Positions 23,434-32,576 of a stretch of DNA of 63,737 bases are shown piece by piece. Numbering within the stretch: position 1 is the stretch's first letter; each line of letters starts with the position of its first letter. The notes beneath the pieces were generated by a model that was not told the DNA's origin, ran no database searches, and was given only the letters and a program-made list of their open reading frames with translations. Location: assembly GCA_024742475.1 (NCBI GenBank), contig JANSYI010000043.1, forward strand, positions 1-63,737, written 5' to 3'. This DNA comes from a bacterium. GTDB lineage: Bacteria; Myxococcota_A; Polyangia; Nannocystales; Nannocystaceae. Both the position numbers and the translations under genes were made by a program.

Positions 23434-24123
23434 ATGGATTTTGCCGAACTCTTCCAGCAGGGCGGAGCCCTCATGTGGGCCATCCTCGCCGCGTCGATCG
23501 TCGGCGCTGCGGTGTTCATGGAGCGGCTGTGGTCGCTGCAGCGCTCTCGCGTGCTCCCGCGCGACTTCGTCGATCGAGTGCGCGCACTGGTCGGGCGCCG
23601 AAAGACCTCCGAGGCCCAGGTCCTCTGCGAGGAGAACAAGTCGAGCATCGCGGCCGTGATGGCGGCGGCGATCCGGACCCACGACTACGGAAAGACGCGG
23701 GCCGAGATCAAAGAGGCGGTCGAGGAGGTGGGCAACCGCGAGATCGCCCACATGGACCGCAACGTCGAGATCATCGGCACCGTCGCCCAGGCCTCGCCGC
23801 TGATGGGCCTGCTCGGCACCGTCATCGGCATGATCTTCGTCTTTCAAGACTTCGTGCAGTCCTATCAAGAGGGCACGGTCGGTCCCGACTCGTTCGCCGA
23901 GGGCATCTGGCAGGCGCTCATCACCACCGCGTTCGGCCTGACCGTCGCGATCCCGATGCTGGTCGCCTACAAGTACCTCCAAGGTCGCAACGATCGCCTC
24001 ATCGTCGACATGGAGGAGGACGCCATGGGGCTGGTCGACCTCCTCGAGGACGCCGCCCGGCGCGATGGCTCGAAGTCGAAGGACAAGAGCAGCGACGAGG
24101 ACGAGGACGAGGAGGACGCGTGA
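23434..24123 (+). CDS. ExbB/TolQ/MotA-family proton channel subunit
   Basis: 229 aa from the ATG at 23434. Three membrane segments are visible: one N-terminal and two near 115-175. The conserved region GTVAQASPLMGLLGTVIGMI is typical of ExbB/TolQ, and the TTAFGLTVAIPMLV helix follows. The family forms a pentameric inner-membrane channel that harvests proton motive force for TonB or Tol partners. Its stop overlaps the ExbD/TolR start (GTGA). It probably energises TonB-dependent transport such as the receptor at 14.6 kb. ExbB and TolQ cannot be told apart here. Confidence 0.9.
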   Translation: MDFAELFQQGGALMWAILAASIVGAAVFMERLWSLQRSRVLPRDFVDRVRALVGRRKTSEAQVLCEENKSSIAAVMAAAIRTHDYGKTRAEIKEAVEEVGNREIAHMDRNVEIIGTVAQASPLMGLLGTVIGMIFVFQDFVQSYQEGTVGPDSFAEGIWQALITTAFGLTVAIPMLVAYKYLQGRNDRLIVDMEEDAMGLVDLLEDAARRDGSKSKDKSSDEDEDEEDA

Positions 24124-24533
24124 GCTTCAGGGCGCGCGGACTTGCACGACGCCGTCGGCGACGGGACACGCTGGTCGACCTCACGCCGCTCATCGACATC
24201 GTCTTCCAGCTGCTGATCTTCTTCCTGCTCACCGCCACGTTCCAAGAGACCCCCTCGTTCAAGGTCAAGCTGCCCAAGGCCAAGAACACCGACGTCACCA
24301 AGGAGCCCAAGGCGGTCGTCGTCACGCTCGGGTCGGATGGGACCTACTCCATCGAGGGCAAGACCGTCGATTCGGACGAGCTCGAGCTACGCCTGTGCCT
24401 CGCCGCGCAGGGGGAGAGCACCGGCGTGAGCATCAAGGCCGACGAGTCGACGCCGCATCGCTACGTGGTCGAGGTCATGGGCCTCGCCAAAGCGTGCGGG
24501 CTCGAAAAGCTGAACATCCTGCACGGTCGGTGA
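24120..24533 (+). CDS. ExbD/TolR-family protein
   Basis: 137 aa. The GTG at 24120 overlaps the upstream stop. A basic N-terminus precedes VDLTPLIDIVFQLLIFFLL, the single membrane helix carrying the essential proton-pathway Asp. The periplasmic domain has the usual beta-alpha layout, ending VEVMGLAKACGLEKLNI. It pairs with the ExbB-like protein as the inner-membrane motor complex; the TonB component may be the protein at 36416. Confidence 0.93.
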   Translation: MSFRARGLARRRRRRDTLVDLTPLIDIVFQLLIFFLLTATFQETPSFKVKLPKAKNTDVTKEPKAVVVTLGSDGTYSIEGKTVDSDELELRLCLAAQGESTGVSIKADESTPHRYVVEVMGLAKACGLEKLNILHGR

Positions 24534-24683
24534 ACCCCCGGTCGGCCGGCCGCGGTCCGAGGCACGCCGTGCCTGTCGATGAAGTTACGCCCTGAGCGCA
24601 CGTGTACGCTTCGGTACCTGCCTAACCTCGTCTATAGTTCGCGTCGGACACTAAGTGGAACGCGGAAACGGAGTGTCGTGCGC

Positions 24684-25490
24684 ATGAAGAGCCTCGTCAT
24701 CGCCAGTCAGAAAGGGGGCGTGGGGAAGACGACGTTGTCGCTCAACCTCTCGTTCGCCTTCGCAAAAGCCGGGTATCGGACCGTACTCATCGACACCGAT
24801 CCTCAGGGCGCGATCGGCTTGTCGCTGTCCAAGTCGCTCTCGGCGCGCCTGGGCCTCGCGGACTGCGTCGCCGGCGAGACCACCGCCGAGGACGCGCTGG
24901 TCTCGACCAGGGTCGAGGGGTTCTCGATCCTCCCCGTCGGTACGGTCAGCCCGATCGAGACGCAGGGCTTCAGCAGCGCCGTCGCCGATGGGACGCGCCT
25001 GCGCTCGGTGCTCGACTCGCTGGCGTCGCGCTTCGACCTGGCCGTTGTGGATACCCCTTGCGGATTCGGCGGAATCACTGCCGGCGCGCTGCGGGCGTGT
25101 ACCCACGCCGTGTCTCCGATTCAAGCCGAGCCGATCGCGCTGCGCTCGGTGACGCAGCTGCTCGAGATGGTCAAGGCGCTCGCCGCCGAGGGCGACGCCG
25201 CCCGCGTTGCGGGGTTCGTCTTGAGCATGTTGCAGACGACGGACGAAGCGTCTTTGCAGGTCGCGCGGGACGTCTGGGAGATGTTCCCTCGAGACCTGCT
25301 CTTCGACGTCAGCGTGCCTCGCGATGGCGTCTTCCTCGAGGCGACCGCGGCGGGCGTGCCCGTGGGGCTGCTGCGCCGCCCAGCGCCGCCGGTCAGCCAC
25401 GTCTTCGACTTGATCGCGTCCGAGTTGGCGCGCCGCTTGGAACTCAACTCCGCAAGGTTGTCCGATGGCCCACAATCTCTCTTGGATTGA
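24684..25490 (+). CDS. MinD/ParA-family ATPase, first gene of a six-gene operon
   Basis: 268 aa from the ATG at 24684, giving MKSLVIASQKGG; the frame upstream is non-coding. The deviant Walker A motif QKGGVGKTT is at 9-17 with the signature Lys at position 10. DTDPQGAI and VVDTPCGFGG are the switch motifs. The protein is a ParA-type chromosome/polar positioning ATPase without an obvious ParB neighbour. It overlaps the next gene by 26 nt, tying it to the Roadblock-like proteins. Related ATPases position protein complexes on nucleoid or poles. Confidence 0.9.
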   Translation: MKSLVIASQKGGVGKTTLSLNLSFAFAKAGYRTVLIDTDPQGAIGLSLSKSLSARLGLADCVAGETTAEDALVSTRVEGFSILPVGTVSPIETQGFSSAVADGTRLRSVLDSLASRFDLAVVDTPCGFGGITAGALRACTHAVSPIQAEPIALRSVTQLLEMVKALAAEGDAARVAGFVLSMLQTTDEASLQVARDVWEMFPRDLLFDVSVPRDGVFLEATAAGVPVGLLRRPAPPVSHVFDLIASELARRLELNSARLSDGPQSLLD

Positions 25491-26118
25491 TCCCGAAGAT
25501 CTGCGGGCGCTCGTCTTGGAGACGGCGTATCGCCGCCCGAGCGCCGAGCTGCCTCGAGCACCTGCGCCCTCGTCTGGCGGCTTCGTGGACGCCCCCGCCT
25601 CGCCCCCCAAGACGCAGCAGGTCCCCGTCGCGCAGCCGCAGCGGCCGAGCCCGTCGGTCCGACGCGCCTCGAGGCCCTCGTTGCCCAACCCCGACGCGCC
25701 CACACTCCCGGCGGCGCCGCCGGTGCGCGCCTCGGTCGTCGAGCCGTTCTCCCCGCGACCCGGCGACGGCCTCGAAGCTCGCCTCGAGCAGCTGATGGCC
25801 TGGGCGTGCAACATCACCGGGCTCGCTCGAGGCTTCGTCGCCGACGAAGAAGGCTTGCTCGTGGCGAGCCTGAACGCGGGCGCCAACGCCGTGGACGATG
25901 CTGCGTCGATCGTGGACATGTGCGCGCGCTCGGTCCCGGCGGACGTGGGCCGAGCCGACGCGGGCAGAGTCACCATGACGGCCAGCGAACGAACTCACGT
26001 CGTGGCGTGGGACCTGACTCGCCACGGCAAGACGTACCTCGCGCTTTCGGGGACGGTCGAGCCGACGCCCGAAGCCCTCTCTACCCTTTCTCGCGCGCTT
26101 CGTGACGCGCTTCGTTAA
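25465..26118 (+). CDS. Roadblock/LC7-like protein with disordered N-terminus
   Basis: 217 aa. The ATG lies within the end of the ATPase gene. Residues about 25-90 are Pro/Ala/Arg rich and probably disordered. The C-terminal 115 residues read as a Roadblock/LC7-type fold: LEQLMAWACNITGLARGFVADEEGLLVASLN followed by a beta-meander and a closing helix. Roadblock proteins bind small GTPases or NTPases, as MglB does for MglA in Myxococcus, where it controls cell polarity. It may bind the neighbouring ATPase. The fold assignment is from pattern, not a search. Confidence 0.65.
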   Translation: MAHNLSWIDPEDLRALVLETAYRRPSAELPRAPAPSSGGFVDAPASPPKTQQVPVAQPQRPSPSVRRASRPSLPNPDAPTLPAAPPVRASVVEPFSPRPGDGLEARLEQLMAWACNITGLARGFVADEEGLLVASLNAGANAVDDAASIVDMCARSVPADVGRADAGRVTMTASERTHVVAWDLTRHGKTYLALSGTVEPTPEALSTLSRALRDALR

Positions 26119-26130
26119 CGGATACGACTC

Positions 26131-26820
26131 ATGACGAACCCTGACTTCGCCGCGCTCGTTCGAGGGATCGAACCTCTGCGCGCCTGTTTCATCGTCGAAG
26201 CCGCCAGCGGGGCGCTGCACCGCGAGTTTACGCGCGGCCCGATGCCGGTCGAGCCTGCCGCGGTCGCTCGTGCCGTGGCCGGCCTCGCCCGCGCACAGAC
26301 CGACATCGTCGGGCTGGCCGAGCCCGCGACGCTTTGCACGCTCGAGTGGCCGAGCGTCCGGGTCATCGTCCGGTCGGTCTCCGCCTCGGCGCTGGTGATC
26401 TTCTTCTTCGAGGCAGACACCAAGCTTGGCGTCGCCCGGATGCACATCACCAACATCGTCGACGAGCTCGACGCGTTGCTGCCCAGTACGCGCCCGCAGA
26501 CCATGCGCGCGATGCCGTCGGTCGCGGCCCCGGCCGACGTCGAGCCCTCCCCGGCGCCCGAACCCGAACCCGAGCCCGCGCCCGAGCCGGCACCGGCCAC
26601 GAGCCCATCCACGGACCCGAGCTCCTCCCGCGGCCAGCGGCTGCTCGCCTACCTCGACGAAAACGCACCCGACACCCACGCTGCCCTGCTACGCGTGTCC
26701 CTTCAAACCGGCCTCCCGCTCTCCTTGCTCAAGTCTCCCGAGAAGCTCTCCGGTGACGAGTTCGAGCAGGTGACCGCATCGGTTCGCCGCATCTTGGGTG
26801 TCGAGCAGCTGCCGCTCTAA
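26131..26820 (+). CDS. Second Roadblock-like protein
   Basis: 229 aa starting 12 nt after the preceding stop. The first 115 residues alternate short strands and helices (RACFIVEAASGALHREF, then VIVRSVSASALVIFFFEADT) in a way that fits another Roadblock/longin-like fold. A Pro/Glu/Ala spacer precedes a C-terminal helical domain of about 70 residues, which could be a partner-binding module. Two such proteins in one operon suggest a heterodimer. The assignment is tentative. Confidence 0.6.
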   Translation: MTNPDFAALVRGIEPLRACFIVEAASGALHREFTRGPMPVEPAAVARAVAGLARAQTDIVGLAEPATLCTLEWPSVRVIVRSVSASALVIFFFEADTKLGVARMHITNIVDELDALLPSTRPQTMRAMPSVAAPADVEPSPAPEPEPEPAPEPAPATSPSTDPSSSRGQRLLAYLDENAPDTHAALLRVSLQTGLPLSLLKSPEKLSGDEFEQVTASVRRILGVEQLPL

Positions 26821-26837
26821 GGGGAGGAACGAGACCG

Positions 26838-28097
26838 ATGAACTTCGATATCGATGCTGCGCGTCTGCACCTCGCAGAGCACGAAATGGACTTCCTGGCC
26901 GGGAGTCCCGTGGTCGCCCACTGCCACCACTTCAACCTCTTTTGGGACCAGACCATGGACGACGCCCTCGGCGAAGAGGCCGGCCGACGGGTGCGGACGG
27001 TCGCGGCCCACAAGTCGTCCTACCGCCTCCTTCAAAGCCTCGCCGACGAGGTGGGCGCCACCACACCCGTGGAGCGCTTGCGTCTGGCCGGCGGTGTCTT
27101 CTCGGCGATGGGCCACGGCAAGCTGCACCTGGCCGTCGGCCGCAACGGGGGGCTCGTTCGTGGCGAGCAGCTGCACTACGGATTCGGGTGGCGCGAGAAG
27201 TACGGCGGCACGCTCACCCGGAGCGCGCCCGCCGATGCGTTCGCGACTGGATTCAGCGCCGCGGCGACCGAGGTGGCCTATGGCCTCGACCCGGGATCGC
27301 TCGCCGGCAACGAGGAGCGGTGCATCGTCGACGGGAGTGCTGGTTGCAACATTCGGGTGTCCGCCAATGGGGCCGAGCCGTTGCTCCCGCTGGGGGTCGA
27401 TCCCCAATCCGCGCGGGACGTGCTCCCGCCGCCCTTCGACGGGCTCTACGAAGATCAGATCGGGCCCGTCGTCTCGGGCTTGCGCGACTTCCTCTCGGGG
27501 GTGGCGGGCGACGAGCGGGGGGTCATCGAGGCGTTCGGCGTGCTCGTGACCGCACACCTCGCCGATTACTACAACCACGCGGCCAACGACGTGCTCGAGA
27601 TCATCGCGCGGGACAAGCCGCACGGCGTCGAGGCCTTTCGCGGCCTCTTGCTCGAAGCGGGCCAATCCTGCGCCTTCCACACCTTCGGCGGCGTGCTCGC
27701 ATCGCCGGAGTGGGAGGGCATGGTCGGCGCGCCCACGGGGGACCCCCTCGAGGTCGTCATCGGTTGCGTCTCGCTCGCGCGGGCGTTCGGCTTCGGGCGG
27801 TGGGCGATCGAGGAGTTCGAGCCCGGCAAGCGTCTGGTGATGACGAGCCCGGGCACCTACGAGTCCCTGTTCTCGCGGCTGATCTCCGCCGACGCTGCGC
27901 AAGGCCCCGGCGGCATCTTCGTCGGCGCGGGCATCGGCATCATGCAGCTGGCGCACGACGTGACGTGGGTGCCACGCCCGTCCATCGATGGGGCGCTCTA
28001 TCTCGAGCTCGCGCGAACGAATCCTTGGCATGTCGAGCAGGACAGCTCGTTCGCGGGTGGGGACGTCCTCGATCGCATCGTGGTGACGCGGCGATGA
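26838..28097 (+). CDS. V4R/methanogen-output-like sensor or adaptor protein
   Basis: 419 aa starting 17 nt downstream, with the strong Shine-Dalgarno GGGGAGGA. It appears to contain two V4R-like lobes: one near the N-terminus (FLAGSPVVAHCHHFNLFWDQ... GFGWREKYGG) and one near the C-terminus (GRWAIEEFEPGKRLVM...). A four-residue HCHH cluster near residue 28 could bind metal. V4R domains are small-molecule-binding modules often coupled to signalling. The identification is by eye, so low to moderate certainty. It is a central component of the operon by position. Confidence 0.55.
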   Translation: MNFDIDAARLHLAEHEMDFLAGSPVVAHCHHFNLFWDQTMDDALGEEAGRRVRTVAAHKSSYRLLQSLADEVGATTPVERLRLAGGVFSAMGHGKLHLAVGRNGGLVRGEQLHYGFGWREKYGGTLTRSAPADAFATGFSAAATEVAYGLDPGSLAGNEERCIVDGSAGCNIRVSANGAEPLLPLGVDPQSARDVLPPPFDGLYEDQIGPVVSGLRDFLSGVAGDERGVIEAFGVLVTAHLADYYNHAANDVLEIIARDKPHGVEAFRGLLLEAGQSCAFHTFGGVLASPEWEGMVGAPTGDPLEVVIGCVSLARAFGFGRWAIEEFEPGKRLVMTSPGTYESLFSRLISADAAQGPGGIFVGAGIGIMQLAHDVTWVPRPSIDGALYLELARTNPWHVEQDSSFAGGDVLDRIVVTRR

Positions 28098-28411
28098 TGA
28101 GCATGCTCAGCCCACGCTTCGCGCGAGACGTTGGCTGCCGAGCCGATCTGATGTGGCGCTGTGACCTCGAGGACCCCTCGCGCAGCTCGGCATTCGTCGA
28201 TACTGCGACGACCGACGAGTTCGTCGCGGTCCCCGAAGCCACGCGCATGGGCGTCGCGGTGTTCGAGGAACCCGTCTCGGGGCACCGCGTGGTCGTCGTG
28301 TTGCGCACCGGGCGAGTCCAGGTGCGGCTCGACGCGCTGACGCCCGCGGACACGCGGGCCCGCGAGGCCCAGCGGGTGTTCGAGCGGCTTCAATCCGTGG
28401 AGGCGCCATGA
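28094..28411 (+). CDS. Small hypothetical protein of the ParA/Roadblock operon
   Basis: 105 aa. The ATG at 28094 overlaps the upstream stop. It is mixed alpha/beta (FVDTATTDEFVAVPEATRMGVAVFEE) with a final helix. Its stop overlaps the next gene's ATG. No family recognised; its fixed position between the sensor-like and receiver proteins suggests a linking role. Confidence 0.6.
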   Translation: MMSMLSPRFARDVGCRADLMWRCDLEDPSRSSAFVDTATTDEFVAVPEATRMGVAVFEEPVSGHRVVVVLRTGRVQVRLDALTPADTRAREAQRVFERLQSVEAP

Positions 28412-29517
28412 GCTCCCGCGTGTTGCTCGTGGACTCCGACCTGGCGCTGCTCCGCACGATGCGGAGCGCGGCGGTCGCCGAAGGCGGCACCATCGAGTTG
28501 CTCACGGCGCAGACGTGGGAAGAAGCGTTCGAGCTGCTCACGATCGCCGAGCCGGCCCTGGTCGTCGGCGCGGTCGATCGCACCACGTCGCCCGAGCTCG
28601 CGTCGCTGTGCCAGCTGCAGCGTCGAGGTCTGGCCGTGGCGGCGTTTGGCCCCGATGTCCCCGAACTCGTGCGGGTCGCCGCATCGGCGGGCGTGAGCGA
28701 GTACATCTGCAAGCCGATCAGCACCGCTGCGTTCTTCGTGCGGGTGCAGCGGTTGATCCGCGCCGCCTCCGCGTCGTCGAAGGCGGGCCTCAAGGGGTTC
28801 GCGCTGGCCGACCTGCTGCAGCTCGTGTCGATGTCGAAGCAGAGCATGACCTTGCGCGTGCGCTCGGGGGAGCAGTCCGCCGAGCTCGTCGTTGCCGACG
28901 GCACGTTGGTGCACGCCGAGACGGGTGATGCTCGAGGTCTCGACGCCGCGGTGACCGTGCTCGACTGGGCCGACGCCGAGGTCTCTTCGAGCCCCGACGT
29001 TCCGCCACGTGCGTCGTGGACCGCCGAGGTGCCGCTGATGGAGCTGCTCGTCAACGCCGCTCGGCTCCGCGACGAGCGGCAACGAGACGACGCGAACCGC
29101 CAGCTGGAGCGGCTCGTGTCTCGGGCGGTCGATCTGCCCGGGGTGTTCGCGGCCGCTTTGATCCACGTCGCGTCGCGGACCGAGGTGTACGGGTCGGGCA
29201 ACGCCGGCGAGGGGCGTGCGTTCGCGCGCGAGCTCCTCCTCGACGCGCTCAGCGCGTGTGCGGAACAGCCCGAGGGCGAGCGACCCTCCGAAGTCCAGTT
29301 CTCCATGGGCCCCTGCGACGCAATGGCGTGCCCGATCGGCGACACCGGCATCGCGATGCTCGTGTGGTGCGACCCAGGGGAGCTGCGGTCCGGCACGCAG
29401 CTCGCGCTGCAGCGCGCACGGGAGCGGGACGCCGACGAGATGGCCCGCGCGTTCTCCACCATCGAGATCGAGCTCGGCGGCGGCGAAGACGGCACCCCCG
29501 AGGACGTCGAGTTCTAG
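28408..29517 (+). CDS. Receiver (REC) plus DUF4388/PATAN-like response regulator
   Basis: 369 aa overlapping the upstream stop. Residues 1-120 form a receiver-like domain: MSSRVLLVDSDLALLRTM with acidic residues near 9-11, and the KPIS lysine near 104. The region expected to hold the phospho-Asp reads VVGAVDRTT, so the usual DxxMP site is changed and phosphorylation is doubtful. A segment at about 125-200 (FALADLLQLVSMSKQSMTLRVRSGEQSAELVVADG) is the DUF4388/PATAN pattern found in myxobacterial polarity and motility proteins. The remainder is uncharacterised. It ends the operon. Confidence 0.75.
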   Translation: MSSRVLLVDSDLALLRTMRSAAVAEGGTIELLTAQTWEEAFELLTIAEPALVVGAVDRTTSPELASLCQLQRRGLAVAAFGPDVPELVRVAASAGVSEYICKPISTAAFFVRVQRLIRAASASSKAGLKGFALADLLQLVSMSKQSMTLRVRSGEQSAELVVADGTLVHAETGDARGLDAAVTVLDWADAEVSSSPDVPPRASWTAEVPLMELLVNAARLRDERQRDDANRQLERLVSRAVDLPGVFAAALIHVASRTEVYGSGNAGEGRAFARELLLDALSACAEQPEGERPSEVQFSMGPCDAMACPIGDTGIAMLVWCDPGELRSGTQLALQRARERDADEMARAFSTIEIELGGGEDGTPEDVEF

Positions 29518-29564
29518 CAGCCTGTGGTGCAGGCCAGCGGCCAGGGGCCGGCGCGGAGAGCCCC

Positions 29565-29599
29565 CCCTGCCAGAGCGCAGGGTGCCTGTCCAGTTTTTT
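29565..29599 (+). terminator. Possible terminator of the ParA/Roadblock operon
   Basis: A CCCTGC/GCAGGG stem (29565-29570 and 29577-29582) is followed 11 nt later by a run of six T, shortly after the operon's last stop. The gap between stem and T-tract is longer than usual, so this is only a candidate. Confidence 0.4.
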
Positions 29600-29661
29600 G
29601 GTCGGGCGGGCGTGGGTGAGTAGCGTGGGGTCGCGAGTCGGCTGCGCCCGACACCCGTCCC

Positions 29662-29964
29662 ATGCACTGGCTCAACCGCATCCTGCTCGCCGTGCTCGTC
29701 GCAGGCGTCATCGCCGTCGCGCCTCGGCAGTTCAAGGCCGCCTCCGACAACGACGACCTGACGCGGGTCCTCGAAGAGAAGGCGGCGCTGATCGAGACCA
29801 ACGCCGCGCTGCAGTCGGATATCGAGCTGCTGCGCGCGGAGGTGTCGGCGCTCAAGGGAGATCGCGCGGAGGTCGCTCGCATCGCGCGCGAGGACCTGAA
29901 CCTCGTCATGCCCGGCGAGGTCGTCTTCGAGGTCGACTACGAGCACTCCGGAGGTGACCGGTGA
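29662..29964 (+). CDS. FtsB/DivIC-like septum formation initiator
   Basis: 100 aa with an N-terminal membrane segment (about 5-20), a coiled coil (about 30-72, LEEKAALIETNAALQSDIELLRAEV) and a short C-terminal tail. The size and the coiled-coil-to-IAREDL transition match the FtsB/DivIC family, which links division proteins and activates septal peptidoglycan synthesis. Its stop overlaps the start of the GGDEF gene. Confidence 0.8.
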   Translation: MHWLNRILLAVLVAGVIAVAPRQFKAASDNDDLTRVLEEKAALIETNAALQSDIELLRAEVSALKGDRAEVARIAREDLNLVMPGEVVFEVDYEHSGGDR

Positions 29965-32147
29965 GCGCCCTGGCACGAAGCCTCTACGGCATGCGGCGCC
30001 AGGCGAGCGGCCGCTGGCCGGTGTTGGTGCTCCTGATCGTCTGGCCGATGCTGTGGACGGGCGCGCTCGATGGCACGGCGCTGTGGCAAGCGCGGCTTCC
30101 GCAGGTCTCCGCGGTGGCGCTCCTGACCGCCGCGCTCGTGTGGTCGGTGATGCGCGAGGTGTCCGGGGCACGGTCGAGCGCCGAGCGCTCGGGTGCAGCC
30201 GAGCTCGAGCTCGGGCTGCTGCTGGTCACCGGCGTCTTCGTGCTGCTCGCGGCGACCGGGGGCGCCCGGTCCTTCCTGTATCCGCTGGCCTACGCCGTCG
30301 TCTCGTTCCTGCTCGTCGTGCACCGCCACCGCGGTGTTGCGGCGGTGCTCTTGCTGGCCGCCGGGGCGCTCGAGCTCGCCCTGGGCTACAACGCCGGCTT
30401 CGAAGGGGCGTGGACGCTCACGGCCTACCACCTCACGTTCCTCGGGTTCTTCGCCGCAGGCAACATGCTGGTGCTCTCGACCCTCGTGCGGCGCCTGCGT
30501 CGGACCCACGCGACCGAGGTCGAGAACTCGCTCGCGCAGATGCGGCAGGAAGCTCGGGACTTCCGCTTGATCGGGTCGTCGCTGCCCCCGCAGAGCCGCT
30601 CCCGCTCGCGAGACGAAGAAGAGCTCCGCATGGCCCACGCGGCGGTCGAGGGCATTCACGAGCAGCTCTTTCACACGCTCGAGCTGCTGCGCACCTCGAT
30701 GCGCTTGCGCTCGTGCGTGCTCCTTTGGTGCGAGCAAAGCGGCACCAGCAAGGTCAGCGCCCGCAACCCGCCCAAGCTGGTGGTCAAGGAGATGGCGACG
30801 CACAGCGAGTACGCGGTCGAGGATCGGGTGCTGGGTGGCCCTGGGCTTCTGACCTCCCTCATCGCCGACCCGAAGGAGGTCCGGCTGCGGGCGCTCAAGG
30901 GCAAGCGCTTGCCTCCGTACTATCAAGGACCCGAGCCGATCACCGACCTGTGCGCGCTCCCGCTGCTCGAAGGCGCGAGCTTGCGCGGCATCTTGTGTGC
31001 CGACCGGACGGGCGACGAACCGTTCACCGATGAGGAGTCGGCCGTGCTGCAGCGGGCTGCCGACCACATTCGCCGCGTCATCGAGCACGAGCGCGTGTTC
31101 GCGGCCGTGGAGCGCAGCAAGTACGAGCAAGAGCAGTTCTATCGAGCCTCCGAGATGCTCTCCGAGGCGCTCACGCTCGAGCAGGTCTACGAGAAGACCT
31201 TTGCCGCGGTGCGTGCGATCGCCAGCTATGACCTCGCGGTGGTCAGCGCCGTGGGTCCGGGCGGCGAGCACGAAGCGCTCGCGGTCGACGCGGATGCGCA
31301 GGACGCCGACTTCGCCGAGCTGGCCGCCTCACTGCGTGGTCACCGTTGGTCCGACGCCCGATCGCTGGTCTCGATGGCGGTGAAGAACCGCCACTACATG
31401 CCCGCCACCGGCGAGCTCGCCGACCCCGATGGGCCGCTGTTCGGCGCGGGCATGAAGCTGCCCAAGGCCAAGAGCATCATCGTGCTGCCGCTGTTGCGCG
31501 GAGAGCAGGTGCTCGGTGCGATCACCTTCGTGGCCCGTCGCCAGGCCGTCTTCCCCTCGGCCACGCGCGAGATGCTGCGCGTGATCGGCCAGCATGTGGC
31601 GGTGAGCCTGCAGAACGCGCGCATGTACCAGTCGATGGAGACGCGCGCGACGACCGACGGCCTCACGGGGCTGACCAACCACCGCGCGTTCCAGGAGCGG
31701 CTGGCGCAGATTCACGCGCTGGCCGAGCGCACCGGCCAGAAGTACTCCGTCATCCTGACCGACATCGATCACTTCAAGAGCATCAACGACACTTACGGCC
31801 ACCCCGTGGGCGACCAGGTGCTCAAGCGCGTGGCGTCGATCTTCACCGGGCGAGCGCGCAAGGTGGACACCGTCGCCCGCTACGGCGGCGAGGAGTTCGT
31901 GCTGGTCTTGCCCGACACCGACGGCAAGGGGGCCGAGCAGCTGGCCAACAAGCTGCGGGAGGAGATCGGCGACCAGGTGATGACGAGCGAGCACGGCACG
32001 TTCAAGATCACGATCTCGATGGGGGTTGCCGAGTTCCCGCTCGATGGCAAGGACCGCCTGGGCTTGGTCGAGAAGGCCGACCAGGCGCTGTACTACTGCA
32101 AAGAACACGGCCGCAACTGCGTGCGCCGCTGGGCCGAAGGGGCCTGA
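29961..32147 (+). CDS. Membrane GAF-GGDEF diguanylate cyclase
   Basis: 728 aa with a GTG start in the FtsB-like stop. About six membrane segments (20-170) form the sensor. Two GAF-like regions follow (about 225-380 and 400-550). A C-terminal GGDEF domain (about 560-725) carries the active-site motif GGEEF near 640 and DIDHFKSIND near 601. It should make cyclic di-GMP from GTP. No allosteric RxxD inhibition site is obvious just before GGEEF. Cyclic di-GMP controls motility and development in myxobacteria; its signal is unknown. Confidence 0.92.
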   Translation: MSALARSLYGMRRQASGRWPVLVLLIVWPMLWTGALDGTALWQARLPQVSAVALLTAALVWSVMREVSGARSSAERSGAAELELGLLLVTGVFVLLAATGGARSFLYPLAYAVVSFLLVVHRHRGVAAVLLLAAGALELALGYNAGFEGAWTLTAYHLTFLGFFAAGNMLVLSTLVRRLRRTHATEVENSLAQMRQEARDFRLIGSSLPPQSRSRSRDEEELRMAHAAVEGIHEQLFHTLELLRTSMRLRSCVLLWCEQSGTSKVSARNPPKLVVKEMATHSEYAVEDRVLGGPGLLTSLIADPKEVRLRALKGKRLPPYYQGPEPITDLCALPLLEGASLRGILCADRTGDEPFTDEESAVLQRAADHIRRVIEHERVFAAVERSKYEQEQFYRASEMLSEALTLEQVYEKTFAAVRAIASYDLAVVSAVGPGGEHEALAVDADAQDADFAELAASLRGHRWSDARSLVSMAVKNRHYMPATGELADPDGPLFGAGMKLPKAKSIIVLPLLRGEQVLGAITFVARRQAVFPSATREMLRVIGQHVAVSLQNARMYQSMETRATTDGLTGLTNHRAFQERLAQIHALAERTGQKYSVILTDIDHFKSINDTYGHPVGDQVLKRVASIFTGRARKVDTVARYGGEEFVLVLPDTDGKGAEQLANKLREEIGDQVMTSEHGTFKITISMGVAEFPLDGKDRLGLVEKADQALYYCKEHGRNCVRRWAEGA

Positions 32148-32159
32148 TACGATCCCCCG

Positions 32160-32576
32160 GTGTCTCCGCTCGCCGGCGCGATGGGGGCGGCGTTGGCCGT
32201 CGTTGCGGCTCGTCCGGTGCCCGCGCCCTCGGGTGCGGTGCAGGCGGCCGTGCTCCCTGAGGTCACGGCCGGCGAGGCGGGCGAGCTCTCGGCCACGATC
32301 CTCGAGACCCCCGTGCCCGGCGTCCCGATCGAGCTGCGCTTGGATGCGGGCGCGGTCCGGCTGACCGAGAACCGCCTGGGTTGGTCGAGCGTGGTCGACC
32401 CGCAGGCGCAACAACCTCGCCTTCGGACCCGGTTCGTCGCGCCCAGCGAGCCCGGCGAGTACGCGATTGATGGCGTGCTCCGCTACGTCACCTGTGCCGA
32501 CGATGGACCGTGCCTGCCGCACGCGGCCGCGCTGTCGTGGACGCTGGTCGTCGTGGCGCCACCGCCCGCGCCCTAG
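32160..32576 (+). CDS. Secreted hypothetical protein
   Basis: 138 aa with a GTG start. A short hydrophobic leader (about 3-18) is followed by a beta-sandwich-like domain with CADDGPC, similar to the N-terminal domain of DsbD-type proteins. It runs convergently into the next minus-strand gene with a 4-nt stop overlap (CTAG). Function unknown. Confidence 0.55.
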   Translation: MSPLAGAMGAALAVVAARPVPAPSGAVQAAVLPEVTAGEAGELSATILETPVPGVPIELRLDAGAVRLTENRLGWSSVVDPQAQQPRLRTRFVAPSEPGEYAIDGVLRYVTCADDGPCLPHAAALSWTLVVVAPPPAP

